Assembly: GCF_027942865.1 (NCBI RefSeq)
Contig: NC_134519.1
Location: 20,804,248-20,868,247, forward strand
DNA: 64,000 nucleotides
Origin: Odontesthes bonariensis
Taxonomy: Eukaryota; Chordata; Actinopteri; Atheriniformes; Atherinopsidae
Reading direction: 5' to 3'
A model generated the notes under the pieces. It was not told the DNA's origin. It made no database searches and saw only the letters and a program-made list of their open reading frames with translations. The position numbers and the translations under genes are program-made. This document shows, piece by piece, positions 45,301-58,200 of this stretch; positions within the stretch are counted from its first letter, which is position 1; every line of letters begins with the position of its first letter.

Positions 45301-48300
45301 GAAGAAAAGTAAGTATACCCTCTCTCAGTTCTTAGGTTTTATGTATCAGAACATAATAAAGATTTGGTCCTTACCAAGTCTTAAAATTTGGTAAAGACAT
45401 GTTCAGATGAACAACATATTACACAGTGTCACAAAGTGTGACAAATATATAGGCCAATATGCAGAAGCAATATGTGAAAAACTTTGTACAGCCCATAAAT
45501 CGGTAGTTTGTGGACCCACCTTTGGCAACAATAACTTGAAATGAATGTTTTCTGTATGATGCTAACAGTCTCTGTGGTGAGATTTTGGCCTACTCTTCAT
45601 TCAACCATTACTGTAGTTCATTGAGGGCTGCAAGCATGTCTTCACATCCCACCCCAGCTTTTAAATCAGGTCTGGACTTTTCTGCTGTTTCGGATCTTTG
45701 TTTAACTGTAAGACAAATGCCCTCACATTTGACTCCAAAATACTTTGGTATACAGAAGAGTTCATGGTTGACTCAGTGACTGCAAGGTGCCAATGTCCTG
45801 TGGCTGCATGACAAACCCAAACCATCACGTCTCCACCATCTTGCCTGACAGCTGGTATGAATTGTTTCTGCTGATATGCCACGTTTGGTTTTCAAAAAAT
45901 GCTGTACAGTGCATTTTGATTACTTTGAACACTCCACTCTACTTTGGTCCCATCTGTCCAAAGGACATTTTTTCAGAAGCCTTGCTTGGTTGATTCTGAT
46001 ATGACTTTGTAAGCCTACACCTTGATGCCATGTAAGTAGAGGTTTCCTCCTGATAAGCCTTCCAAAGTGACAAAATGTCTTTTTCACATTGTACTTTTTT
46101 AAACTTTAACTTTAAACATGCTACCTAGCTTCTGGAGGCTAAGGTGTAGCTCTCGGTTTTTTTTTGCAACATTTCTTGAATACTTTATACAAGCAAACTG
46201 CCAAAACTCCTGCTACAATAGACATGCTGAAACTTGCTTGATCAATTCATCAAGTGAATATGTTAAGACGCACATGGCCGCTACTTGCCCTCCTAATTCG
46301 TATGGGAAAATGTTGTTAAATAAATGATGACATGGCGTAATATGTCATGCGTTTTTGTTAATCTGAGGTTGTATTTACCTTATCTAAAGATCTGGTAAGG
46401 CCAAGATTATCTTTTTCTTTTACATCCTGCTTGTTTTAATTCAATTTAACATTTTCATGTCTTTGTTCCCTTTTCATTCAATTAGCATGTCACAACTTTC
46501 TTAAATAAGTAATTATTTAAGGATCAGTTCATATTTAGCTTTAAGTTTGGGGATAAATACAATTGCCAAAAAAAAATATCCACGATGAGACCTACAAGGG
46601 TATTAAAGCCATTGGGGTTTTGTGTAGGTTTTCATAAAATATAATACTATAAAATTCACTTTGAATCCGGTAGGCTAAGCCTGATTCTCAATGTTAGTTG
46701 AAGAAGAAAACAGATTATAGAAGCAGTGAGAGACAGATAACAGCTGATTTCATTGCCAAGGAAAGATCACTCTATCCTATTTAGACTTACATCTGCGTTT
46801 CTTCCTCTAACCCCCCCTTCTGGTATTGAACCACACTCAGCGTTGAGACTTGTAATATTTGACACAATAAACATGGTAAAATACATAATCCGTGAACCTA
46901 CATGCATACAAAGACATCCAGTGGCTCTCAGATAGAGATACAAACACAGGGACACTTCCCCCACTGCTCTGACCGCTAATAATAGCAACACCCTAGTACA
47001 CATCTGCACATCTGACATCTGTTCAGTGCTGGGAATCGGCCAGGTTATATACTGCATTTTAATACAACCTTCTGGGCAGACAGAGAATGACTTTTAAATG
47101 GCACTTTGAAAGACTCCAACAACTGGAAAGCATTCTATAAAGACAAAGTGGACTAACTTTTAATGGTTTAGCATGATTTGGGGGGAAAACATAAAAACTG
47201 AAAGCACTATTCTGAACTCTCTATCTCAATTCTAGCATGCAAGCATGTCACAAAAACTGCTAGAAAAAATTCAGATGCAACAATATAGAATTGATAGTGT
47301 TTAAATTCCTTGCATGAAGGAATGCACAAATAAAAATCAAAGAACTAAATCTAAGCCACTTATTGAAACGTCCTCAGTCAAGCTTTAAGATGATCTGTTG
47401 CATCAGTATATGTGATCAAATGTTTATTCATTTTGAAAGACATGTCACTGTTTAAAAGGTAGTGTTAGCTACAGTGAGAAACAAATGTCAGGAGTTTAAT
47501 GGCGTAGTCACAAGCTTTATCACGCTTTCAGCCATTTGCTATTAAACTAACACTGATGCCAATTCAAGATGGGGAGGAGCAATCTTCACCTGAATTCAGT
47601 TGGTTTTTGTTTATCGTTTGATTGATTGGTTTGAAAAATTTGACACCTAACACTGAATCCATAGAATTTCCCTCACAAGGTTTACCTTTATAATCCACTC
47701 TGCATGTTATATCTCCACAAGAGTCGACACTTTCTTCTCCATGCTGATCTGGTTCATCTCTGCTGTTTTGTTGTCTTTCCCTTAACTTTGCATAAGCCCT
47801 CTCCTTCACTCTGAGCTTCAAATCTTCGCAGAGCACTCCGCTTTGTGACGACATGCTCTCCCAGCTGTCTGAGCTGCACATTCCTTTGGCTGAATCGGCC
47901 CCGTCTGCTTCCCCTTGCTCACAGCTGTCCAGGTAGCACTCCACGTTATCCAAGTATTTCAACTCTGATGACACATCCCTTCCCACCTCATTCCTGCTGT
48001 CTGTTTCAAATGGTTTAGACTCTGCGTGAGGCTCTGCCAGCACCTCTATCTGAGTGTAGTCTTTCAGTGGTAAAGTCGGGGGTATGTTGTGAGGGCCAAC
48101 CCCATTGAGTAGCAATGTTTCTGGGCGTGCAACTCTCCAGAAGCCTTTTGGAGGTGCCCAGTGTTTTACTGAAGAGGAGGAGTCAGAAGTGGTAGCAGTA
48201 GAAGAGGGCAGAACGGGCAGTAGAGGAGGGGGCGATGGTTCCTCCTTGCTGCTGCTCGAGTGGTCTGAGAGAAGACTCTCCAGACTGGTGCCCTCCCTGA

Positions 48301-48841
48301 GCCCACTAGGCTCCCTTGTCTGAGAACTAGCCTGGCCCTCCTTTTTATCTGACTTCTCCTCTTCACTTTCCTCCTCCCCGTGCTTTGTTTTTGCCTCAAC
48401 CGGAGGACTGTGGATCTCCAACCTAACCTGCACCTCTACCTCCTCTTCTGCATCACTACTGCTCAAGTCTCTCGCTGTTCCTGATCGCCAGGAGGTCGCA
48501 GGCACAGATGGCTGCCCCTTTCCTCTGGGTCGCTGCCTGAGAAAGATTTCAGATGACATCTGCCCAGCTGGACTGCTCATTTGAACCTCTGTGTCCAACC
48601 TTTCTCTGTCCTTCTCTCTTTCTCTCCCCCGTGTCCTTCTCTGTGTCAGCGACTTCACCTTGGTCTGTAGTGTGTGCATGGCTGAATTTTGAGGAGGAGC
48701 AAGTGAGGTGTTCAAGGAGGGTGCTGGGAAAACAGGCTCAGGAACAGGGCCGATAATCAGCCCCCAGTTAATAGGAACCCCCGTGGGCACAGGGCAACTG
48801 GATTTTGGATGTATACTGTCATCTGCTTTCTCCTCCTCCAT
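39345..48841 (-). CDS. kiaa1614: Large PDZ-domain protein, probable KIAA1614 homologue, 9 coding exons, 1132 aa
   Basis: Function unknown. Exons in coding order: 48841-47686, 45205-45139, 44141-43992, 43219-42057, 41213-41069, 40720-40501, 40166-40054, 39901-39711, 39538-39345 (3399 nt; every junction GT-AG and in phase). Most of the chain is low-complexity, with Glu-, Ser- and Arg-rich stretches. A helical RHEEAKRLLERARLKARS segment follows exon 3's start. RRFFSSIGLNSVGRLVKGSR and SSSMEQLS lie before the end. A C-terminal PDZ (~1040-1128) has carboxylate-loop FGF at 1055-1057 and GLLSVGDEILQVNG. I recall human KIAA1614 (~1190 aa) ending in a similar PDZ and lying on 1q25, like RC3H1. The start ATG (EEEKADD...) is the first in-frame one after an acceptor at 48875; a further coding exon upstream cannot be excluded. 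A Tc1 relic sits in the first intron. Confidence 0.7.
45480..46090 (-). mobile_element. Tc1/mariner transposon relic in the KIAA1614-like intron
   Basis: Minus-strand translation of 45661-45882 reads VRQDGGDVMVWVCHAATGHW, MNSSVYQSILESNV and a KDPKQQKSPDL stretch. These align with the Tc1 transposase landmarks GGGSIMVWGCFSASG, MN...Y..IL..N and NDPKH...SPDLNP. The flanking DNA (ACCCACCTTTGGCAACAATA on the plus strand) is typical of this repeat. The frame is broken and the terminal repeats are not recognisable, so it is inactive. Confidence 0.8.
46100..47560. other. Intron DNA of the KIAA1614-like gene
   Basis: No exon, repeat family or RNA recognised. Confidence 0.5.
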
Positions 48842-48875
48842 CGGCTGGTCAAGCGAAAAAAGGCCTAGATGGATT

Positions 48876-50784
48876 CTGTAGAAAAAGCAGAAAGTTTTAT
48901 CATTCTTATGCACACAAAAAGAAAGATGAAATCAGTTATTGCGTCTCTCTTCGTGGTGGGAGGAGATATCTATTGTGGATTGAGTCACGTTGCCTTATCC
49001 AGTGATTACTTTGCAGGGCGCAGGATAATCCTTCAGAACAAGAATAAGCAACTGCTGTTTGCTACTGAGACCCTACAAGCCTAAGCATACGATGTATTTT
49101 CTTTCTCAGCAAGATCAATGTCAAGTACCAAAAAAAGTATTCTGTGTCACACTTTCAATTATCAGCTCAGGAACAAAGTGCGATTTGCTTAATTGTTGAC
49201 TTTGAAAAAAAAAACATTTTCATAAAACCATAATACTTGTAATTTTGCAAAACGTCGACATAGAAACACTATAACATGCATACTTGAATTATGAACAAAA
49301 TAGCTTCTTAATACATGGGATGAGAACATATTTTCAGAGGCTAAAACACATGAAGAAAAAGCAACCTTGGCGGTAGAGATAATAATCTTTAAAACACAAT
49401 TCCTAGCGTTGATCATCGTGAGAAAGTTGCTATAGCTAAATGTCTGCACAAAAGTTCTACTCCTTACCAATAAGACCTGCGCCAACCAGCCGTGCAGATA
49501 CTGCAGCGTGCACTATCAGGTCGGTTTACAACATGAGCAATATAGGACGTGACAACTGTTCCCACCGGATAAAAAATAAAACGAGACCAAAAAAAGATTC
49601 TTTCGATGCTTCTTCAGATCCCGATGTTGTGCTTCCACTCACAGATCTATGTAGCTCCCAATCCGAGCAGTGTCATGCGAGCAAGCGGTCCCTCTATCAT
49701 GATTGGTCCGGTAATCCCTTCAGAAATCAGTGGGATTAACAAAAATGGAATATAAAAAATGCTTGCTTTAATTTCATCCTTGCCTCGAGAACCCGAATGT
49801 TGCGTAAGTCCAGCGCGCGCACACGGATCCCCCGCGCACAATATCAAGCCCAAGAAAAAGAGACAAAACAAAACTAAAATAGCTCAAATGACTGATTGAC
49901 TGTTTCCCATTTGTCCTGTGGTGCTTCTGGTCCGAAGGATGCGTCTCTGATACGGCTGGGATGCAAAACAGATTTTGTCCCGTGAAAACAACTGTCAGCT
50001 GATTCTTACTTGTCAATACAGCTGATCCCTCCCTCCCTCCCTCCCTCTGTCTCGTTTATCCTATTCCACCCGCTCCCCTCTCCCTCTCTTCACTCTTTCT
50101 GTGCTCACAAACAAGCGTGCGTGCACACACCAGATTGCCAACATGATGATGTTTTGCCACCAGTAGCCGTTTTGTTCAATTAGGAGTCCCCACAATATAT
50201 ATTTATGTAATACACAAAACAACCACCATATTATATAGACTTGGATGTTTAAGCATCACTTTGTTGCCATGGTGTCTCTATGTGCTCATTTAACATTTCT
50301 CTTTTTTTTTCCATTAGTTCCTTTTGTGTCTCATGTATGTACTATCTTTTATATTCGTTATGTAAGAGCAGGGCCCCATGTCTTTTGGGCTCCCGGTCAT
50401 ATTATATTTTTGGGATAAGACCCTTGACCGTCTTTGTCCTGTGGGTCCGTTCAGCATTCTGTACGCCCTAATCAGGATAACGTTCTCCTCCTCAGTTGTC
50501 TGAAACCCCCAGATGTGACCAGGGCTGTGTTCAGTTTTATGTTGTGGATGTGTATTCGGTCCGATGCCAATAGAGGGCGCCATTAGGCTACATACTCGTG
50601 AGCATGCAAGCACACGCACATACACACATCTCGCCCAGCTAGTTGTAACCGGCTAGCGAGTCTGTCGTCGAGTTGACACCCTCCCCAACCTCGGCAGCAG
50701 CGAAGCTGCATAGTCGACATGGCAGGAAAATATTGCAACAGTTTTCTAAAGAAAGATGAAATACTTCCAAGTCTTTTGGAATAA
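48876..50784. promoter_or_regulatory. Divergent promoter region between KIAA1614-like and rc3h1
   Basis: The two genes point away from each other. A candidate minus-strand leader-exon donor TTG/GTAAGG lies at 49468/49467. The rc3h1 first non-coding exon ends at 50784 with donor GTGAGT. Between them lie CpG-containing DNA near 49480-49830 and a CCCT-rich pyrimidine tract at ~50028-50046. Confidence 0.45.
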
Positions 50785-51819
50785 GTGAGTAGTATCGACT
50801 AAATAGATTTTGTTTTTACGGGGTAAACTGACAATAAACGCTGCATGGTTAGTTTTAGTCACATTAAAGACGCATAGCGGTGGGTAGTTTCTGCTAACAT
50901 AAAGATGTCTAGCTAGCAGGCTAATGGCTATGCTACGGGGAGGAGTAACATTTGTTCGTTAGCCTGTTAGCTTCCTGAGCCTTTTCTGACAAGAAAAACG
51001 TTTCAGCCAGCTGCCTCTCAAAGTTCACGACGAAAGCATCCCCTTACCATGATTGTAAACATTTAACTGATATCGCATTGAAACTGGACTGTCTAGTTTA
51101 TATAAATATATTTTGATGTAGTAAGTTTACTTGTTAGCTTGGGAGGCTAGCGTTACATAATATCACTACAAGTCAAATGGTTGGCCACTGTTCGTCTGCT
51201 TTCCATCGTTTCCTTCACCCATTTTTATGGATGATAACCAACGTTCTTGACAGTGTGATTCATTAAAATATGTGTTCACACTGAGAGATTAATAACTACG
51301 TGATACTCAAGTAACTATTGTGTTCAGATGAGGAAATAATTTGTGATCCAACGACGTTGAAGCGTTCGCTAAACTAGCCACCCATAGCTAAGATCGCTAA
51401 AACTAAGCTAACTTATCGCGTCATATCACATGCACAATTATTTGATGTAGAACAAAATGTTTAGATTTTTCCAGTTGTGGTAGCAAATGGTTTGTCGAAT
51501 TAAAATACATGCCCGTGGCTTAAGGTTAGCTCAATACTACACGTTTCCAATAATAAACGTGAGCTTCACTGCATTTGATAGCGCATAGGGACATGGATGT
51601 TAGCCTCTTCGGTACCCTTTGTCCATAGTCATAGTGGTAACCAGCTTCTGTAAGTAGGCCACACAGCAGTTGTTTTGATCCGTTTTCGTGATTTGATTAG
51701 CTTGCACCGTACAAATATGTGCCGCGTCGTGGATTATAATGCGTTTCCCTACAAGTTAATTATGTTTGTCAGTGATTAGTGAAAAAGATGATTTCAACGC
51801 AGTATCAGTTATCGACTTT

Positions 51820-51860
51820 GTCCCCCCTCCTCCTCCTCCTCCTGCCCCCCTTCTCCTCCC
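51820..51860. repeat. Pyrimidine tract (TCC)n in rc3h1 intron 1
   Basis: A run of C and T, interrupted by a single G at 51844, with about six TCC units. It is purine-rich on the other strand and could form triplex or quadruplex structures. Confidence 0.7.
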
Positions 51861-52011
51861 GTCTAAAATGCATGTCAAACCTATAGATGCACTTCGTTTG
51901 GTTATACGTCCAAACCCACCATAAAGCTTAATTTTGACTGTGTGTATAATTGTTCTCATTAATAAATGATTTCGAAGTTTTTAATCAAATGTTCTTCTTT
52001 TTCTTTTACAG

Positions 52012-52206
52012 TATTCATCATGAGATGTGATACAATATCCACAATGTGTGAGGACATTTAAGAACGATTGAGTTCGGAAAAAAAAAATCTTGATTCCAGT
52101 GGAATCTTCCAATTATCTATATATATAATTATTATATTTTTTTTTTCTTCCTTTGTGTTAAAATCTTACTTACATTTATACACACCCATCCCGTCAAGAT
52201 ATAACC
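52012..52206 (+). other. rc3h1: rc3h1 leader in exon 2, with a short uORF
   Basis: An acceptor TTTTACAG at 52011 opens the exon. The leader carries an upstream ATG near 52020 with a 13-codon frame (MRCDTISTMCEDI) ending in TAA before the main start. Confidence 0.5.
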
Positions 52207-55200
52207 ATGCCAGTGCAAGCACCACAATGGACAGAGTTTCTGCTGTGCCCGATCTGCACACAGACCTTTGAGGAGACTGTTCGAAGGCCCATCAGCTTGG
52301 GTTGTGGACACACTGTTTGCAAGATGTGCCTGAACAAGTTGCACCGGAAGGCCTGTCCCTTTGACCAGACGGCCATCAGCACAGACATCGAGCAGCTACC
52401 TGTCAACACAGCCCTTTTGCAGCTGGTTGGAGGCCAGGTAAGACTTGTGTGTATTTGCCATTAATGACCAATTAATCATACATAGATCCCAGCTGATATT
52501 ACACGTATTGAGCCGATGTCGATCTTGACTCGTGTTTAAGGAAAACAGCTTAAGGAAGTGTTTGGGGTCATTGAGCACCATAAAACCCTATTGCTGTCTT
52601 ATTGTTTTGTTTTATTTATTTTATTTGCAATCACTGCTTGTTGATTATAATAGAATGTTGGGCACAAGCTATGACACGATGTACATAGCATGGGGATTCC
52701 TTTTGGTTCATACCACAGTTATTAAGCAATGACTTAGATTTTATTGGTTTGCTCAGTGTTTGTATAATCGTCACGCAGTGTTTGACCAACAGGGTGAGGC
52801 ACAGCTAATGGTGTTGTCTTGGTTTCCAGGTTTAGATATTTAAGTAATGGTTTATGCCAGTGTATTAACCATAAGGCCGATATGTGTCTTTTGCATGAAA
52901 CACTAACATCTTGTCAGCTGAATGTCTGGCATGTGTGTGCTAAAATCGCGTTATAGGTGCCCGTCTAATCAAAATATGTCTGTATGCTCGGTATGTATGT
53001 TATTATTCTGTTAATGTTGCCATTTAAAAAAAAAAAAAAGAAAAAAAGTTATGCAGTTTAGGATAGCAAGTTTGTTCAACCCCACCCCCTATAATAATTG
53101 GAATTTTTATCAAATAAAAGTTGATTGTTGCACATATTTTGTGCACACACACACACACACACAGTGTACCATATGATGACATACTGAGACAGTGCTGGCC
53201 TTTGTGTATTTTCATTTGTGGAGCACTGTAACGATAGATTGCCAAACATTACTGGTGACATTACAATGACATGTTGATAATGTAAACCTAACCACCAAAA
53301 CCCTCTCGTCTTGAAATCTGGGCAAAGATCATGATGTCTGGCCACTCTTCACTTGATTATGAAAATACAAATGCGATTTGAACGACTTCTCTCCACTGTT
53401 TTGGGCTTATTTAAAACGATTATTATTGGTGTTGTAAAACGGGGTACAGTTCAACAATCTGATGTGTATTATGATCCCATAGTGCGCTGCAGTGGGTCCT
53501 GAGCTGTCAAATACAGAGTTTCTCCCTGATGCAGAAGTCTTTCAGGGTAGAAAAAAAAATGCTTTATTTAGTTTATGGATTCATATAGTCAGTGAGGGGG
53601 GCTGCTATCATGTCGGCACACATGGGGGTATTTGATATTAATATGTACACTATCTCGTGTTTGTTGTAACATTTCCTCTGTTCTTGTACTGCAGGTTCCT
53701 AAGGCTCAGCCAGTTGCCTTGATTACCAGTCCAGAGGACTCACAGAATTATGAGGTGGCCAGGCAGTGTGTGGAGGAACTGGCCCTCTACCTCAAACCCC
53801 TCAGCAACACCAGAGGTACGTGAACACACATGCTTGTTACCGTTATTGTCTGTCCGTCCTTTATTACCATCTATTAATTGCTTACAGTATAGTCACATTT
53901 TTGACAATGTCAGCGATCAAAAGTCTAAACATTTGTGTAATTTCAATACGTTTATGACACCATAATGTCCAGATGTTAGACTTTGAAATAGTGACAGATA
54001 TATTTAGATCGGAAGATTTGGTTCAGAATCTGGCCGGTTTTCTGTTATCAGGTTTATTGTTATCAAATTTCATCTAAATCAGCAAGCAAGTTTTTTCTGT
54101 TTCTCTAAACTGTTAGCATGAACATATCGGTGCTGTCGGTGATAATGAGTCTTTACCGGGGTAAATGTCTCAGTTTATTGTCAATTTAAATTCTATTGTT
54201 AGAAAATGATTGCCATAAATTCCAACAATCGTATAATTGGATTCGCAATCTGTATGCCGTGTTGGTTGATGCTGGAAATTGAACCGCATCAGCTCATGTG
54301 CCGTACATCACAGACACCCATTCGCCCCTTTGACAGTCGAATGGCTCAGAATTTAAGGCAGGATGGTGCTTCTCACTCAGAGCAGGGACCAGAAGTGGCT
54401 CAGTCCATCTGTGTTAATCGTTAGCAGGCTGATTCCTGGCGTTGTTTGCAGGATTGTTTTTCCCCTTTTGATCTCAATCTCCTCATCTCCATTCCCATCT
54501 TTTGTATTCCCCCTGGGCATCCATGTGTAGGAGATGACTTCTAGACTGGTCTGAAATACAGAACATAACTCAGGTTTCAGACACAAAGTAAACTCAAAGC
54601 TTTTATATAGAGACACCGTTTCCCTCTGACTGATTTATTGCAACGCTGCTATCAGCAGATCTTTAAACAAACATCACCTCAAGAACTGTTTTACTGAAAC
54701 GATTCCCACTCATCTTTAACTTTACTTTGGCTCATAAATACACCTTTGAATAGTTTTCACTATTTGCTGTGTTTGCACTGTTGTCTTGCTGTTGATTTTG
54801 TGATTTAGTAGAAGCTGCCAGTTAGGCGTGCACTCTTTGTGTAACTGGTATTTTATCATACTTACCTGTCTGGCACCCTGAACTGTACATGAACCACTTG
54901 ACTGCTACAGCATTGTATACCCACCACCCCTCAATGAATGAATCTCTATATTTAGTTTTCACTGGAATACGCTCTGCTGACAATATCACATGCAGTATAC
55001 ACAGACATACACACTCTTGTGTGTATAATCAACAGATTATAAAAATAAAACAAATTTGGGATTAATTTGCGTTTCACCACACAAAGTCCTACAATGAATA
55101 GGCTACTAAGAAACTTTATTGTTTGACAACACGAATGCATGGAGTCAAGGGTTTCTCATTCATTTAAATGAGTTGGTTTCTCCAAAACTTCAAAAGGTGG

Positions 55201-58200
55201 AGTACATATAATCATAAGATATTATGATAAGTTCAAGAAAAGTGTAACAAGTTTGACATTGGTACAAGTATTTATAGGCAGCTCTAAAGATAAGACTTGT
55301 TTCTTTTCATGTTGTTGATAGTTCATTTTAAGTAGGTACCTCAGTCATTGGACAAGTTAATGATTGATGATGGTGTGATTTACTGATATGAGGTGAAGTA
55401 TTGATCAACCAGTGATAGAATGTTACACTACCCCTTTCAATATACTGTACTGCTCATTGAAATAAATTAGATGCATTTATTTCACAGAATAGCACTAATG
55501 TGTGTGTTGGAACTAAAGTGCAAAACAAATTGATAGGTTTATTTTGAATAAAACTAAAGTAATTACCTGCCTTTAGAACAAGTAAGTTTTTTTTTTTTCA
55601 TGGAATTTTTTTTCAATGCAGTTTCTAAGAGTATTGAAATGATGACAGAAGCTTGGGACTAAGGGTATTTATTCTGTTGCATATCTAAGGTCTCCTATGG
55701 ACATTTAATTGTCCTACAAAATGTACTATAAATGAACTTTGCTTGACATGTAGTTGTACCACGTTATCTGTGACTGTTTTAAGGAAAACCGCATATGCCT
55801 TGACCTGTCCAAATATTGCATTCTACAGAGACAGCATTTTCCTGCAGTGATATAAACACAGTATGTTATAACTGCCCTTCCTTTTTGTCTTAGCAGGTGT
55901 GGGACTGAGCAACACAGCCCAAAGCATCTTGAGTCGACCCATGCAGAGGAAACTGGTAACCTTGGTCCACTGCCAGCTGGTGGAGGAAGAGGGCCGTGTC
56001 AGAGCCATGAGAGCTGCCCGCTCTCTTGGTGAGCGAACTGTCACTGAACTCATCTTGCAGCACCAGAATCCACAGCAGCTCTCCTCCAATCTGTGGGCTG
56101 CTGTCCGTGCTCGAGGATGTCAGTTTCTTGGCCCAGGTAGGTTTCAATTCCTATCACAGGTCAATTTCTTGGGCTTTTTCCCAATTAACTGTTACTCAAA
56201 GGTTTTGTTGTTGTATTTTTCTCATCCCCCAGCAATGCAGGAGGAAGCTCTGAAGCTGGTCCTCCTTGCTTTAGAAGATGGCTCCGCCTTGTCCAGGAAG
56301 GTGTTGGTTCTCTTTGTTGTCCAGAGACTGGAGCCACGCTTCCCTCAGGCCTCTAAAACTAGCATAGGCCATGTTGTACAGCTCCTTTACAGAGCCTCCT
56401 GCTTCAAGGTATGTTCCTGACTGACAACCAGGTGACATTTTTCTGATTTTTTTTCAATGTTTGTAAGAAACATAAGAAGTCATTTGGTTCTGGTCCACAG
56501 TACGACTGTTCAGCTCAATATCTGTGTAATATGTGCAAAAATATGGATTAGTGATAATTTGATGCTATGAAGTTGATAAAACTTTAGACTAACTGACAGA
56601 TACCTGACTCAGAGTGGGGAAAAACTCTTTTGTGACTTTCCAGGTCACCAAACGTGATGAAGATTCATCCTTGATGCAACTGAAAGAGGAGTTCCGTACT
56701 TATGAAGCACTGCGACGTGAGCATGACTCTCAGATCGTTCAGATTGCCATGGAGGGTGGACTGCGCATTGCACCTGACCAGTGGTCTTCTCTGTTGTATG
56801 GAGATCAGTCTCACAAGTCACACATGCAGTCTATTATAGATAAGGTATGTGATGGTATTTTTTAAAAAAAATTTTATCCCTGTAACCAGTTTGATTTCGC
56901 AAATTGTCCACTCCTCACAGATGGTGGTTTGTGTGTTATGTTACAAATGTCTTAGCTTCTATATTAAAACAGGTTTCTGCATAGCCTGGTTTCATTTATA
57001 TATGTGGGTATTTTCTTTATTTTCAATGCTTCCGGTATAGCTGCAGACTCCAGCATCTTTTGCTCAAAGTGTTCAGGAGCTGACAATTGCACTGCAAAGG
57101 ACTGGAGACCCAGCCAACCTCAACAGGCTGCGGCCCCACCTGGAACTACTGGCAAACATCGATCCCAGTCCTGGTAAGAATTCTGACGTCTCACGTAATG
57201 ACAAGTGTGAATCTAAATACTGACTTTGGGAGTTTTCTCAGTGTTCTTCCGCGTCTCTCCATTTTCCTCTTCAGATGCTCCTCCTCCTACGTGGGAGCAG
57301 CTTGAGAAGGGGTTGGTAGCAGTGAAGACGGTGGTACATGGCCTGGTTGACTTCATCCAGAACCACAGCAAGAAAGGAGCTGATCCTCAACAGGTCGGTA
57401 TTTCCCGATGTTTTGAGAGACTGAGAAAAAATATACAGTATTATGATGGCTTGTGTTGGCCCACTACCTCAGTAAGAAACTAAGAAACTTTTTTTGGTAA
57501 ATATTTTTGTGACCGTTCATCTTATTGATATCAGATTTAATTGCATCTTTGAAAGTACCGAGTGTAAAGGCCCTTTGAGACACGCATAACTTTCTGTTAA
57601 TTTGAGATTAACTGTGCCTGTCGGTGTGATGTCTGAAAAATCACCTGCAGGCTTTTTGATGATATTTGTTAATGACTTTCTTACTGGTTTGGTCCTAGTA
57701 TCATTCATCTATAAATCTCAGCACGGGCACATAATTAAATAAGCACACACAGTAGTGTTGAGTTAATCTGGCAGACGACCAGTTGGTCTGAGGAATTCAA
57801 CAGATGGCTTTCTGAGATAGATTCAATTATTGTCCAAACTTTTCACCTCCGTGGTCGTCTCTGAGATGATATAATGTAACAATTTTTTGTTAGTGTGACT
57901 GAACCAAATGAAATGCAAGGAAACTATGGTTAAAAGTGTCTGAGTTGCAACTTCTATAACAATATTTTCATTCATTGTCTGTTGTTCGACTGATATTAAT
58001 TTGATAGCAATGGGACACGGATCTATGAGAAATCTTTAACTCCATAAAGACTCGGGTCGTACTGTAGCTTTTCATCTGACATACAGTGGTATGGTGATAC
58101 GTTGTCTTCAGATGTTTTTCATGAGTTGATGAGTTTCCAAACTGTCGACTTAAGTAAGCTTAAACATGTAGGTAAATGATGTTTTCAGCTGCTCCCATCC

